This document shows, in pieces, positions 1 through 8,961 of a stretch of DNA of 64,000 bases. A model generated the notes under the pieces. It saw only the letters and a list, made by a program, of their open reading frames with translations, had not been told where the DNA came from and made no database searches. The first letter of the stretch is position 1. Every line of letters starts with the position of its first letter. The position numbers and the translations under genes are program-made. This stretch comes from Peptostreptococcaceae bacterium VA2 (lineage in GTDB: Bacteria > Bacillota > Clostridia > Peptostreptococcales > Peptostreptococcaceae), in the NCBI GenBank assembly GCA_000686145.1, contig JMMB01000007.1, positions 2,914,001 to 2,978,000 of the forward strand, in the 5' to 3' direction.

Positions 1-366
1 ATTTGCATAATTTCCTAAATCAACATCCTTCATAGTTGCTTCAAATATATTTAGGAATAAAATACAATAAACAAACCATAGAATCCAAGGCTTTTGGAAA
101 AATTCCCATGTTTTTCCTTTTCTATCTTCGACGTTAGAAACCCTGCAAAATCCTACAATAATAGTTGGAAGAATTACACTAAGTATTTTAGCCCAACGAA
201 ACCATCCTTCAACTCCCCCCATTATCCATAATGGAAATGTTAGTAGTGATAATACCCAAATAACACTAGCAGCACGATGCTTAGTACGCATAAATTCAAC
301 AATTAAAATAAGTACAGTAAAATAAACAAGCATCGATGCAGCACACTTTATAACACTAATATCCAT
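1..366 (-). CDS. polytopic membrane protein, partial (C-terminus outside window)
   Basis: An open frame runs from ATG at 366 to the window edge (122 codons, no stop). The visible part is hydrophobic with about four membrane segments (residues ~5-22, ~32-48, ~58-75, ~92-108) and short charged loops such as VEDRKGK. A GGGGAGAAAT ribosome binding site precedes the ATG. I do not recognise the family with confidence; it may be DUF5692-like. It is divergently transcribed from a TetR regulator, and a perfect palindrome lies just upstream of its start, so TetR control is likely (inference). Confidence 0.7.
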   Translation of the reverse strand, partial: MDISVIKCAASMLVYFTVLILIVEFMRTKHRAASVIWVLSLLTFPLWIMGGVEGWFRWAKILSVILPTIIVGFCRVSNVEDRKGKTWEFFQKPWILWFVYCILFLNIFEATMKDVDLGNYAN

Positions 367-397
367 AATTTCTCCCCTTTTCTGTTTACTTTTTAAC

Positions 398-421
398 AAA
401 ACATAACGCTTGTTATGTTTT
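398..421. promoter_or_regulatory. TetR-type operator palindrome
   Basis: A perfect 10-bp inverted repeat (AAAACATAAC and GTTATGTTTT, 4-bp spacer GCTT) lies between the divergent membrane-protein gene (start 366) and the TetR gene (start 559). Size, symmetry and position fit a TetR-family operator controlling the membrane protein and probably the regulator itself. Function is inferred. Confidence 0.65.
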
Positions 422-558
422 AATAAGAGTATAGAATGTTACACACCACTTGTCAATTAGATTCTTTATCATAAAAGATGATTAAATTGACTATAGCAAT
501 TCAATTGAGTATATTAATTAGTGTATATAAATTAATGTATAATAGGATGTGACAGTTA

Positions 559-1164
559 ATGAACCTTAAAGGTAAAGATAGAATTTTAAAATCTGCAAAA
601 GAATTAATAAGTGAAAAAGGTCTACAACAAGCTTCTGTAAGAGAAATAAGCAAACTTGCAGGTGTAACTACTGGATCTATATATCACCATTATAAAAATA
701 AAGAAGAAATATTATATGAAGTTATGGATACATCTCTTAGCGAGTCACATAAAATACTAGAAGAATATATTCATGATGAGACTGTAAATTGTGAAACTAT
801 GAATTCCGATATTTTAGATAATGTATTGAAGAGCTTTATCAATAGATTTGAAAAAGACTCAGAAAATAAAATACAGCTATACTTAACAGTTCTAGGTATA
901 GAAGGAAACGAAGAAATTAAAAATAAAATGATAGTTAAATATAATACATGGATAGTAGATGTTGCTCAATTATTAACTTTAACTTATAAAGATATGACAA
1001 TATCTAAGGTAAATGCTTTAAGTTGTGTATTATTGGCAACTATAGATGGGCTGATATTGCAAAATTTAATTGGAGTTGATATAGCTAATAACGATGACAT
1101 TTTAGAAATTTATACTTTATTGTTAAAAAAGGCAATTCCTGAGGTTATTAATAGTGTTAAGTAA
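559..1164 (+). CDS. TetR/AcrR family transcriptional regulator
   Basis: A 201-residue protein, normal length for TetR repressors. The N-terminal helix-turn-helix is clear: residues ~5-50 contain the family pattern, with SVREISKLAGVTTGSIYHHY as the HTH core. The C-terminal ~150 residues are helical and would form the ligand and dimer domain; the ligand cannot be read from sequence. It is transcribed away from the membrane protein at 1-366, with a 24-bp palindrome between them, which suggests the usual arrangement of a repressor next to its target. It ends at a strong bidirectional terminator shared with nrdF. Confidence 0.88.
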   Translation: MNLKGKDRILKSAKELISEKGLQQASVREISKLAGVTTGSIYHHYKNKEEILYEVMDTSLSESHKILEEYIHDETVNCETMNSDILDNVLKSFINRFEKDSENKIQLYLTVLGIEGNEEIKNKMIVKYNTWIVDVAQLLTLTYKDMTISKVNALSCVLLATIDGLILQNLIGVDIANNDDILEIYTLLLKKAIPEVINSVK

Positions 1165-1167
1165 AAT

Positions 1168-1217
1168 AGTAAATGAAAACCATATTGATTATTTTATCAA
1201 TATGGTTTTCATTTACT
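1168..1217. terminator. bidirectional intrinsic terminator (tetR / nrdF)
   Basis: A perfect 22-bp inverted repeat (1168-1189 and 1196-1217) with a 6-nt loop lies between the converging tetR and nrdF genes. The stem is unusually long and perfect. Confidence 0.85.
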
Positions 1218-1222
1218 AAAAC

Positions 1223-2194
1223 TTAAACTATAAAATCCTCATCTTCTAATTCTTCATAAATGCCCTTTTGATATCCATTACCTTTAGTTGAAAAGAAATC
1301 ATGATTTTTAGTCTCTGTACTTAACCCATTTAGTACTATTGGATTTATATTTTCTATATGATAAAGTCCCTCAAACCCTAAATTCTCTAAAGCTCTGTTT
1401 GCATTATATTGTAAAAAGTTAATAACCTCTTCCTCTAATGTACTTTCTTTATATATGCATTTAGTATATTCTATTTCATTTTCCATAAGGCTACATAAAA
1501 TCCCATACATCTTATTCTTTAATTTTAATTTACCATCTTTATCAAATGAATTATATATTTCTTGTGCAAGAAGCCCTATATACTTACCATGCAAGGATTC
1601 ATCTCTAAGTATAAGAGATATGATTTCTCCACTAGCAATCATTTTACCTTGTCCTGCTAAGTATAAAGGATAGAAAAATCCCGAATAAAATAAGAAACTC
1701 TCTAAAAGTACACTAACAACCATTGATAAATACAAATTTTCTTCATCTTCAATATTTTCATAATGCTTTAAGATTAATTCAGCTTTTCTTTGTAATGTAG
1801 GTTCTGTTTCAATCCATTTAAATAATTCATCTATTTCATTATTTGAAAGCAATGTCATGAATATAGATGAGTAACTTTTAGCATGTATTTCTTCCATAGT
1901 TCCCATAAATGACAATACAGCTTTTCTTTGAAGATTATCTGTTAAACTCATCATAGATGGTATTCCATTATTTCCTTGCTTTGTATCTAATAATGTTAGC
2001 CCTGCCAGTACCTTTTTATATAGTTCTTTTTCTTTACTGCTTAGTTCATTCCATACTTTAATATCCTTAGAAACAGATATCTCCTCAGGTAGCCAAAATT
2101 GTTTTACATTTTGTTCCCAAAAAGCCTGTGTGAAATTATCATCTTCTTTATTCCAGTTAACAGCCTTATGTATTTTATTTAATACAAATGTCAT
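1223..2194 (-). CDS. nrdF: class Ib ribonucleotide reductase beta subunit NrdF
   Basis: A 323-residue radical-generating small subunit that supplies the tyrosyl radical used by NrdE to reduce ribonucleoside diphosphates. Dimetal ligands are visible in EEIHAKSYSSIF (Glu, His, with the radical Tyr nearby), in the helix around LLESFLFYSG, and in LRDESLHGKYIG (Glu, His). The length and the lack of an N-terminal extension fit class Ib. AGGAGG precedes the ATG. It follows nrdE by 12 bp in one operon. No flavodoxin gene nrdI and no glutaredoxin-like nrdH are adjacent, although class Ib enzymes with a manganese cofactor need NrdI; it may lie elsewhere. Confidence 0.95.
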   Translation of the reverse strand: MTFVLNKIHKAVNWNKEDDNFTQAFWEQNVKQFWLPEEISVSKDIKVWNELSSKEKELYKKVLAGLTLLDTKQGNNGIPSMMSLTDNLQRKAVLSFMGTMEEIHAKSYSSIFMTLLSNNEIDELFKWIETEPTLQRKAELILKHYENIEDEENLYLSMVVSVLLESFLFYSGFFYPLYLAGQGKMIASGEIISLILRDESLHGKYIGLLAQEIYNSFDKDGKLKLKNKMYGILCSLMENEIEYTKCIYKESTLEEEVINFLQYNANRALENLGFEGLYHIENINPIVLNGLSTETKNHDFFSTKGNGYQKGIYEELEDEDFIV

Positions 2195-2206
2195 ATATCT
2201 ATCCTC

Positions 2207-4306
2207 CTATACTGAACACACTAAGCACTCATTATTTTCTCTCGTCATTTTTGTTCTGGTGTAATATAAACTTTTCAAACCTTTTTTGTACGCATATATA
2301 TAAAGCTTAGCTATATCTCTAGTAGTTTTTTCATCGGTAACAAATAATGTTGTAGATATACCTTGGTCAATATGCTGTTGAACAACTGATACTATATCTA
2401 TAACCTTTCTCATATCCATTCTGTATGCTGATTGGTAATATAACATATTTTCATTAGTTAAAAATGGCATTGGATAAATAGTAGTTGAATCTCCATAGGT
2501 TCTCACTTCAACAATATCTGTTATCGGCATTATACTTGATGTTGCATTTTGAACATAGCTTATACTTTGCGTTGGTGCTATTGCCGTTAAATATGCATTA
2601 TATATACCATTTTCTTTTACATCATATAACAAGTTAGACCAATCCTCATTTGTAGGTATATAAATTCCATCAAATATTTTTTTCACTTTTTCTGATTTTG
2701 GTAAGTAAGACTCTTTGTAATACTTTGAAAGCACACTACTTTCTTTACCTTTAGCGTATTCTGATTTTTCAAATCCTTCAAAGGTTTTATTTTTTTCTAT
2801 AGCTATGTTCATAGATGACTTAATTGCATAATATCTGATCATAGCAAAAAATACATTACAAAAATCTATAGATTCATCTGATGTATATAATATACCTTCT
2901 CTTACTAAGTATCCATGTAAGTTCATTGCCCCTAGCCCTATAGCATGTGACTTTTCATTTCCTATTTTAATAGTTGGAACTTCTTTTATATTAGTTTCAT
3001 CTGATACAAAAGATAATGCTCTTATAGCTGTATCCACTGTACTTTCTATATCTTTATTATCCATAACATTGGCTATATTTAATGACCCTAAGTTACAACT
3101 TATATCTTGCCCCCAATTATTCACTCCACCATATCCTTCTATTTGAGAAGCTGTTTGATATTGCAAAATTTCACAGCATAAATTGGACATTTTAATTGTT
3201 CCAAAATCTTTTAATAAATGTTCTTTATTAGCCGTATCTATAAACAATACATATGGATATCCACTTTCCTGCTGCATTTGTGCTATTTTCGTTAACATTT
3301 TTCTTGGGTTTATTTTCTTCTTCTTTATATCCTTATCTTGTACTAACTTATCATACCAATCATCCATACTTATTTCATCAATATGAACTTTGTATTTTTT
3401 ATATACTGAATTAGGATAAAATGCATAGGCTACTTCGTTTTTTTGTGCTATTTCCATAAATTTATCAGGTATAATAGCCCCTAAAGCCAATGTAGCTAGT
3501 CTTATTTTATCATCTGCATTTATCTTTTTTGTATCTAAAAAATTCTCAAAGTCAGGATGAAACACTGATAAATACACAGCTCCAGATCCTTGTCTTGCTC
3601 CCATTTGGTTGAAGTAGCTAAATGACTGTTCTAACATTTTTGCTACTCCAATCACGCCACCTGCTGCTCCCTCTATATCTTTTATAGACTCACCTGTTGC
3701 TCTAAGTCTTGATAAGTTCAGTGCTACTCCACCGCCTATTTTTGATAAATGATTTGATGAAGATATTGCATAGGATATACCTTCTGTACTATCTTCTATC
3801 GATAGTAAAAAACAAGATACCATTTCTCCAGCTCTTTTTCTACCTGCATTTAAAAATGTTGGTGTTGCTGGTTGGAATTCTTGCTTTACTAACTTATCAG
3901 CTAACTTAGATGCTAGCTTTTCATCTCCATTTCCTAATGCTAATGATACTATTAGTACTTTATCATTATAATTTTCTAATATTTCTTTACCATCATTACT
4001 TTTTAGTGCATAATTTTGATAAAATTTATTTGCACTCATATATGATTGAAATTTAAAGTCATAATTATTTATATATTGATATAGTCTCTTTATAAATTCC
4101 ATATTATATTTATCTATTACATCTTTAGAATAATAGTCTTTATCTATTAAATAATATAACTTTTCTTCTATACTATTAAACTTTTTTAATCTAGGATCTA
4201 TATACCTTTTTATATAATCATCTAACGCTTCTTTGTCTTTTTCTAATTGATATTTACCTTCTTTATTTCTTATAATAACTTGATTATTAAGTTCTATCCA
4301 ATTCAT
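2207..4306 (-). CDS. nrdE: class Ib ribonucleotide reductase alpha subunit NrdE
   Basis: A 699-residue catalytic subunit. The N-terminus is short with no ATP-cone, which is typical of class Ib. Active-site segments are visible: SCFLLSIEDSTEGI (redox cysteine), the SKIGGGVALNLSRLRATG loop, NLCCEIL, the NLGSLNIANV region, and a C-terminal ECLVCSV cysteine pair that takes electrons from the external reductant. GGTGATAAAAT precedes the ATG. It is first in the nrdEF operon, and two NrdR-like boxes lie 40-90 bp upstream of its start. Confidence 0.96.
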   Translation of the reverse strand: MNWIELNNQVIIRNKEGKYQLEKDKEALDDYIKRYIDPRLKKFNSIEEKLYYLIDKDYYSKDVIDKYNMEFIKRLYQYINNYDFKFQSYMSANKFYQNYALKSNDGKEILENYNDKVLIVSLALGNGDEKLASKLADKLVKQEFQPATPTFLNAGRKRAGEMVSCFLLSIEDSTEGISYAISSSNHLSKIGGGVALNLSRLRATGESIKDIEGAAGGVIGVAKMLEQSFSYFNQMGARQGSGAVYLSVFHPDFENFLDTKKINADDKIRLATLALGAIIPDKFMEIAQKNEVAYAFYPNSVYKKYKVHIDEISMDDWYDKLVQDKDIKKKKINPRKMLTKIAQMQQESGYPYVLFIDTANKEHLLKDFGTIKMSNLCCEILQYQTASQIEGYGGVNNWGQDISCNLGSLNIANVMDNKDIESTVDTAIRALSFVSDETNIKEVPTIKIGNEKSHAIGLGAMNLHGYLVREGILYTSDESIDFCNVFFAMIRYYAIKSSMNIAIEKNKTFEGFEKSEYAKGKESSVLSKYYKESYLPKSEKVKKIFDGIYIPTNEDWSNLLYDVKENGIYNAYLTAIAPTQSISYVQNATSSIMPITDIVEVRTYGDSTTIYPMPFLTNENMLYYQSAYRMDMRKVIDIVSVVQQHIDQGISTTLFVTDEKTTRDIAKLYIYAYKKGLKSLYYTRTKMTRENNECLVCSV

Positions 4307-4347
4307 ATTTTATCACCTTTATCTCAATATTTTATTTCCTAAAAAAA

Positions 4348-4395
4348 ACACAATATATAGTTATTATTTTTTAATAAACATACTATATATTGTAT
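4348..4395 (-). promoter_or_regulatory. tandem NrdR boxes upstream of nrdE
   Basis: Two 16-bp sites resemble the NrdR consensus acaCwAwATaTwGtgt. Box 1 (4348-4363) reads ACACAATATATAGTTA and box 2 (4380-4395) reads ATACTATATATTGTAT. They are 32 bp apart centre to centre, about three helical turns, which is the tandem spacing known for NrdR repressor sites. They lie directly upstream of nrdE, so ATP/dATP-responsive NrdR repression of nrdEF is the likely control. Confidence 0.82.
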
Positions 4396-4500
4396 ATACA
4401 CAACTTTTTTATTTTTTAAACTTTTTGTTTAGTGACTATTTTAACCTAACGATTGCTGAGCCTAATATAATTAATATTTTTATTTTTTTATAAATAAAAA

Positions 4501-4547
4501 ATGTAGCAAAGATTCTTAATCTAAATTAATAAGAATCTTTGCTACAT
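4501..4547 (-). terminator. intrinsic terminator after histidine kinase gene
   Basis: An 18-bp perfect inverted repeat (4501-4518 and 4530-4547) with an 11-nt loop, followed on the minus strand by a T-rich run. It overlaps the last codons of the kinase gene and ends the response regulator/ABC/kinase operon. Confidence 0.8.
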
Positions 4548-5450
4548 CTTTAACTCTATAAACTTAACTTCGAATTTAATCCAATCTCCCTCAATCTCAA
4601 CTTCAATATTACCTCCCATACCTTCAACTAAAAGCTTTGTAATTGTAAGCCCAAGCCCTGAACTTTGATTATTTCTCGATTCATCTTTCATATAAAATCT
4701 ATTAAACAAAAGCTTACATTCTTCTTTGTCTAAATCGTATACATCATTAGCAAATGACAAGACTACTTCTTTATCTTTTTTATCCAAAAATAGCTTAAAA
4801 CTAGTTTTACTGTACTTAATAGAATTTTGAATTAAATTAATAAATACTCTTTCTATAGCATTTTTATCAAGGTTTATATATACTGGATTATTATCCAAAT
4901 TTACTTCTACATCAATTCCCTTATTTTCAAAATCATTATAAAATACAAGCAATTGCTCCCTTAGATCCTTATTAACATCTGTCACTTCAAGATTCATATT
5001 GTACTCGTTATTTTCTAATCTAGAAAAATCATAAAAAGTTTGAATCAAGTTTTGTAGCCCCTTAGATCGTCTTTCTACTACTGAAATATACTCTCTTTTT
5101 TCTTCTTCTGTAGTAGTTTCAGCATTTACAAGTTCTAAATATCCACGAATAGAGGTTAAAGGTGTTCTTAAATCATGAGACATGTTTTCAATTTCTTTTC
5201 GAATTTCCTTTTCTCTTCTTATAAACTTAATTTTATCAATCTGAGCTTCTTCTAAATAATTATTCATTTCTATTAATAAATTTTCAAAGTTTTTATCTGG
5301 AGAGCTAAATATTAGCTTACGATTACTTTCTCTATTTTCACAAATCTCTTTAAAATCCTCCGTTGCTTTTTTTATATTTTTAGAAAGCAAGAAAAAGCGT
5401 GCAGAAAAATACACACTTGGTACTAACAAAACAATTAAAATTAATTCCAT
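4542..5450 (-). CDS. sensor histidine kinase of an ABC-transporter-linked two-component system
   Basis: A 302-residue kinase with one N-terminal membrane helix (residues ~3-24) and essentially no extracellular sensor domain, then a short coiled linker. The H-box MSHDLRTPLTSIRGYLEL puts the phosphorylated His at residue 92. The N-box (NLIQNSIKYS) and the ATP lid with SGLGLTITKLLVEGMGG are intact. It is the last gene of the operon regulator - ABC ATPase - permease - kinase. Small kinases without a sensor domain next to ABC transporters often read transporter activity when peptide antibiotics are present (family knowledge; ligand unknown here). Confidence 0.9.
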   Translation of the reverse strand: MELILIVLLVPSVYFSARFFLLSKNIKKATEDFKEICENRESNRKLIFSSPDKNFENLLIEMNNYLEEAQIDKIKFIRREKEIRKEIENMSHDLRTPLTSIRGYLELVNAETTTEEEKREYISVVERRSKGLQNLIQTFYDFSRLENNEYNMNLEVTDVNKDLREQLLVFYNDFENKGIDVEVNLDNNPVYINLDKNAIERVFINLIQNSIKYSKTSFKLFLDKKDKEVVLSFANDVYDLDKEECKLLFNRFYMKDESRNNQSSGLGLTITKLLVEGMGGNIEVEIEGDWIKFEVKFIELKM

Positions 5451-5467
5451 TTTCTACACGCTCCTTT

Positions 5468-6247
5468 TTATTTAATCTCTCTTTTCTTAAATAACAATAG
5501 TCCCAATGTATAAAATACTATTACACCTATTATACCTACTACAAAACATTTCACAAATCCTTCTTGAGTACTCCAACTCATAATAGCTCTTTTAGCTGAT
5601 TCATCATAGCTATATGCTCCCATAATATTAAAAGGCATATAACTAGCTATCTTATCTAAAACTTCAATTTTACGTCCTGCCATCGATAATAACTTTGGAA
5701 TTACAATCATTATTATTGCCCAATATACTCCTGCTGTTATTTCATTTTCTAATATAAAATACAAACAATGATCAACTATAACACTAACTAAAAATAACGG
5801 AACACAAGCTACTATTGCTCGAATTAAATCATTTAAATATATAATACCACTATTTTCAAGCATAACGTATGCACTTATAATATATGCTGCACTAATTAAA
5901 ATCAAATCTATTATACATATAACTACTTCCATTAAAAACTTTGTAAAGTATATTTCACTTCTTGAAATTCCATAAGAAACAGAATTTTTTAATGTATGAT
6001 TCTTAAATTCTTGACCATAAACAATTGACACAAGCGGCAAACATATTATCATAATAATTCCCATAGATGCATAAAAACCACTAAATGAAAAACGTGTATT
6101 TCCATAAGGAAAATTCTCCTGTCCATTAGCAAACATTCCCAAAGATACATTTAAAAAAACTACAAAAGCCATACTTCCAAATAAGAAAATATAATTCCCT
6201 TTAGAATGTATATTTCTATAAAACTCACTTTTTATATAATTAAGCAT
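5468..6247 (-). CDS. ABC-2 type transporter permease
   Basis: A membrane protein of 259 residues with about six hydrophobic segments, starting with a cytoplasmic stretch (MLNYIKSEFYRNIHSKGN) typical of ABC-2 permeases in bacitracin/lantibiotic-type exporters. The start is set at ATG 6247 because GGAG lies 9 nt upstream; an in-frame TTG at 6260-6262 has no ribosome binding site. The gene overlaps the ATPase gene by 8 bp, so translation is probably coupled. Its partners are the ATPase upstream and the kinase downstream. Confidence 0.85.
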   Translation of the reverse strand: MLNYIKSEFYRNIHSKGNYIFLFGSMAFVVFLNVSLGMFANGQENFPYGNTRFSFSGFYASMGIIMIICLPLVSIVYGQEFKNHTLKNSVSYGISRSEIYFTKFLMEVVICIIDLILISAAYIISAYVMLENSGIIYLNDLIRAIVACVPLFLVSVIVDHCLYFILENEITAGVYWAIIMIVIPKLLSMAGRKIEVLDKIASYMPFNIMGAYSYDESAKRAIMSWSTQEGFVKCFVVGIIGVIVFYTLGLLLFKKREIK

Positions 6248-7160
6248 TTTCAACCACTCCAATCAAAGACATATAATAATTCTCAAGATCAATAGACTTT
6301 TCTTCTAGAGCAAGTAAACCTATTTTATTAGAAATTGCGAGTTCACTTATTCTTTCAGCTTCTCTATTAATATCAAATACCTGTATTACATCACCTGGTA
6401 AAGCTTTTAAGTCCGTATATCCTAGTTCTTCTTCTAACAATGCAGATAATTTATTAGCATTAGTAACTTTTATTTCTAAGAAGCTTTTGCATTTTTTTTC
6501 TAGATTCTCAGATGATAATTCTTCAACTAATTTACCTTTATTAAAAAAACCATAGCAAGTTGCAATATTTGATAGTTCCGATAATATATGACTTGAAATT
6601 AAAATGGTAATATTCTTTTCCTTATTAAGCTTTAGCAATAAATTTCTAATTTCAACAATTCCAGATGGGTCTAGACCATTGATTGGTTCATCAAGAATTA
6701 ACAACTCTGGCTCATTTAGCATAGCAAGAGCTAATCCTAGTCTTTGTTTCATGCCTAAAGATAAATCCTCAAATTTTTTCTTCTTTACATCAAATAAATT
6801 AACTTCTTTAAGTACCTTATCAACTTTGTCTTTACCTGGAATCCCCCTTTGGATACGATAGTACTCCATATTTTTTTGAATTGTAAGCTTTGGGTAAAAG
6901 TTTGGACATTCAATAATTGCTCCAGTTCTTTTTCTTACAGAACTTAATTCTTTTTGTGATGATTTACAAAACAACTCAAAACTTCCACTAGTTTCCTGTG
7001 ATTGACCTGTTAGAATTCTTAGAAATGTAGTCTTTCCCGCCCCATTATTTCCAACTAATCCATATATATCTCCCTGATTTACAGTAATATTTACATCTGA
7101 TAAAACTTTATCTTTTCCATATGTTTTTGATAATTTATGAGTCTTAATAACTGCTTTCAT
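6240..7160 (-). CDS. ABC transporter ATP-binding protein (BcrA-type)
   Basis: A 306-residue ATPase with Walker A GNNGAGKTT (residues 37-45), signature LSLGMKQRLGLALAML, Walker B LLILDEPINGLDPSG and a switch His in ISSHILSEL. The extra ~80 residues at the C-terminus resemble the tail of bacitracin/lantibiotic exporters (BcrA, LanF type). GGGAG precedes the ATG. Paired with the downstream permease it probably exports or clears a membrane-active antimicrobial peptide (inference). A 112-bp gap after the regulator gene contains an 11-bp tandem repeat, so the transporter may have its own regulated promoter. Confidence 0.92.
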   Translation of the reverse strand: MKAVIKTHKLSKTYGKDKVLSDVNITVNQGDIYGLVGNNGAGKTTFLRILTGQSQETSGSFELFCKSSQKELSSVRKRTGAIIECPNFYPKLTIQKNMEYYRIQRGIPGKDKVDKVLKEVNLFDVKKKKFEDLSLGMKQRLGLALAMLNEPELLILDEPINGLDPSGIVEIRNLLLKLNKEKNITILISSHILSELSNIATCYGFFNKGKLVEELSSENLEKKCKSFLEIKVTNANKLSALLEEELGYTDLKALPGDVIQVFDINREAERISELAISNKIGLLALEEKSIDLENYYMSLIGVVENA

Positions 7161-7256
7161 CTTATTCTCCCTTCTTATTCAAACATTTTTACTTATTAGT
7201 TACTTAATCAACCTTATAATAACTATAATACAAAAATATTTTTAATAAAGATTCAA

Positions 7257-7278
7257 GAAAGTTTAAAGAAAGTTTAAA
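7257..7278 (-). promoter_or_regulatory. tandem 11-bp direct repeat, candidate response-regulator site
   Basis: Two exact copies of GAAAGTTTAAA (plus-strand reading) stand head to tail at 7257-7267 and 7268-7278, overlapping the regulator stop codon and about 100 bp upstream of the ABC ATPase start. OmpR-family regulators bind direct repeats of about one helical turn, so this may be the site through which the neighbouring regulator activates the transporter. A degenerate third copy may precede it. Confidence 0.5.
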
Positions 7279-7975
7279 GATTTTTATTATTTAGCTTAAA
7301 TCCAATTCCCCATACTGTTTTTATGTATTCTTCATCTAATGATATTTCTTTAATCTTCTTTCTAATATTACTGACATGAACATTGACAGAGTTATCTTCT
7401 CCATAGTATCCATTCTTCCATACGCTTTCATATAATGCTTCTCTCGAATATACCTTGTTTGGATTTTTAAGTAATATACACAATATATCAAATTCATGTG
7501 CGGTTAAAGCTAAGTCTATATTTTTAACTTTTACCTGCCTAGATTCTTCATTCAAAGTCAATTCTTTAAATTTATACTCCTTATTTTTATTTAACTGCAT
7601 ATCAAATTTTCTATATCTTCTTAGTTGAGAATTTACTCTAGCTATAATTTCTTCTGATTCAAATGGCTTTGTTATATAGTCATCTGCTCCTAAATTTAGT
7701 ACTTTGATTTTATCTTGTAATGAAGTTTTTGCTGAGATGACTATGATTGGTATTTCTTTTATTGTCCTGATTTTTTTTATTAATTCTTCCCCTGTTATTC
7801 CTGGCAACATTAAATCAAGTAAAATTATATCAAATTCACATATAGACAATTGTAGTGATGCTTCACTGCCTGAAAATGCTTGAGTTATTTGAAATTCTTT
7901 ATTTTTTAATGTTTTTGTAATTAAGTTGTTTATATCCACATCATCTTCGACTACTAAAATATGTTCTTTATACAT
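7274..7975 (-). CDS. OmpR-family response regulator
   Basis: A 233-residue regulator. The receiver domain (1-~118) has the acidic pair ED-D at 10-12, phospho-acceptor Asp54 in LLDLMLPG, the conserved Ser in VISAK and the conserved Lys in YITKPF. The C-terminal winged helix (~130-230) has the family pattern LTAHEFDIL...VHVSNIRKKI. It is first in the operon with the ABC transporter and kinase, and pairs with the kinase at 4542-5450. The likely target is the 11-bp repeat between this gene and the ATPase gene. Confidence 0.93.
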   Translation of the reverse strand: MYKEHILVVEDDVDINNLITKTLKNKEFQITQAFSGSEASLQLSICEFDIILLDLMLPGITGEELIKKIRTIKEIPIIVISAKTSLQDKIKVLNLGADDYITKPFESEEIIARVNSQLRRYRKFDMQLNKNKEYKFKELTLNEESRQVKVKNIDLALTAHEFDILCILLKNPNKVYSREALYESVWKNGYYGEDNSVNVHVSNIRKKIKEISLDEEYIKTVWGIGFKLNNKNL

Positions 7976-8068
7976 AACTACTCCCGTCTAAATCTTTCTA
8001 TAGTACTTTCTACTATTATAATCATATTACAAATTATATAAATTAAAAAGTTATTTTCATGAAATAAA

Positions 8069-8122
8069 AAAACCATGAAGCTTCTTAATGTATTTCTACA
8101 TTAAATAAGTTTTCATGGTTTT
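8069..8122 (-). terminator. imperfect hairpin terminator after cooC
   Basis: Arms AAAACCATGAA (8069-8079) and TTCATGGTTTT (8112-8122) enclose a second short stem (TAATGTA/TACATTA). On the minus strand a T6 run follows. It ends the cooS-cooC transcript. Confidence 0.7.
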
Positions 8123-8166
8123 AAAAAAGTTTAGGATAGGCAAATTAAATAAATGCTTTTTACACT

Positions 8167-8937
8167 TTACAGTTGTATCAATCTATTTTTTATAGCTCTT
8201 ATTTGATTTTTTGCATTACTATTTATATCATATGGTGATTGATTACTTCGATCTGAATCTACAACATCTTGGCTATAGTAAACAAATCCTAGTAAATCTC
8301 CGTTTTCTAAATTATCACTTATAAACTCTTCATCTTCCTTATTTCTAATTTTATTACCAACAACAAACACTTTCTTAACACCTATATCACTTCCTAGTTG
8401 CTTAACTTTTCTATAGGTTTGTATACTTCTCTCACCAGGCTCTACTACAACTATGAAAGCATCAACTCCTTGTGCTGTACCTCTACCTAGATGCTCTATT
8501 CCTGCTTCCATGTCCATAACAACTACATCTTTGTTTTGTAGTATTAGATGAGAGCATAACCTTTTTAATAGCACATGTTCTGGACATACACATCCTGAAC
8601 CACCATAATCTACACTTCCTAAAGTAAGTAATTTTACACCATTATATTCTTTGCAGTACTTATCTGGTATATCATCTACTTTTGGATTTAATTTAAACAT
8701 TTTATTAAAAGTACCTGTTTGTGCTGCTGTTCTATCAGATATAAAGTTTTTCATCTCTGATATTGGTACTATTGATTCATATACTTCTTTTGTAAATCCT
8801 AAAGCTGATGCCAAGTTTGCATCTGGATCTGCATCTACTGCTACTACTCTGTATCCATCTTCTGCAAACATTCTTGATAGTATTGATGAGAAAGTTGTCT
8901 TTCCAACTCCACCTTTACCTGTTATTGCTATTTTCAC
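8167..8937 (-). CDS. cooC: CO dehydrogenase nickel-insertion accessory ATPase CooC
   Basis: A MinD-like P-loop ATPase that matures the Ni-Fe-S cluster of CooS. From the GTG start the protein is 256 residues: Walker A GKGGVGKTT at 7-15, Asp-rich DADPDANLA, and the metal-binding CxC motif in GSGCVCPEHVL near residue 110. The GTG at 8935-8937 is preferred over the ATG 9 bp upstream because AAAGGATG then sits at the right distance and the protein starts MKIAITGKGG like family members. It follows cooS by 24 bp and is co-transcribed with it. Confidence 0.93.
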   Translation of the reverse strand: MKIAITGKGGVGKTTFSSILSRMFAEDGYRVVAVDADPDANLASALGFTKEVYESIVPISEMKNFISDRTAAQTGTFNKMFKLNPKVDDIPDKYCKEYNGVKLLTLGSVDYGGSGCVCPEHVLLKRLCSHLILQNKDVVVMDMEAGIEHLGRGTAQGVDAFIVVVEPGERSIQTYRKVKQLGSDIGVKKVFVVGNKIRNKEDEEFISDNLENGDLLGFVYYSQDVVDSDRSNQSPYDINSNAKNQIRAIKNRLIQL

Positions 8938-8961
8938 GTTAATCATCCTTTGTCTTTATAT

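Noticed and set aside
6248-6262. TTG start giving five more residues to the ABC permease
   Set aside because: The GGAG needed for initiation lies inside this stretch and fits ATG 6247.
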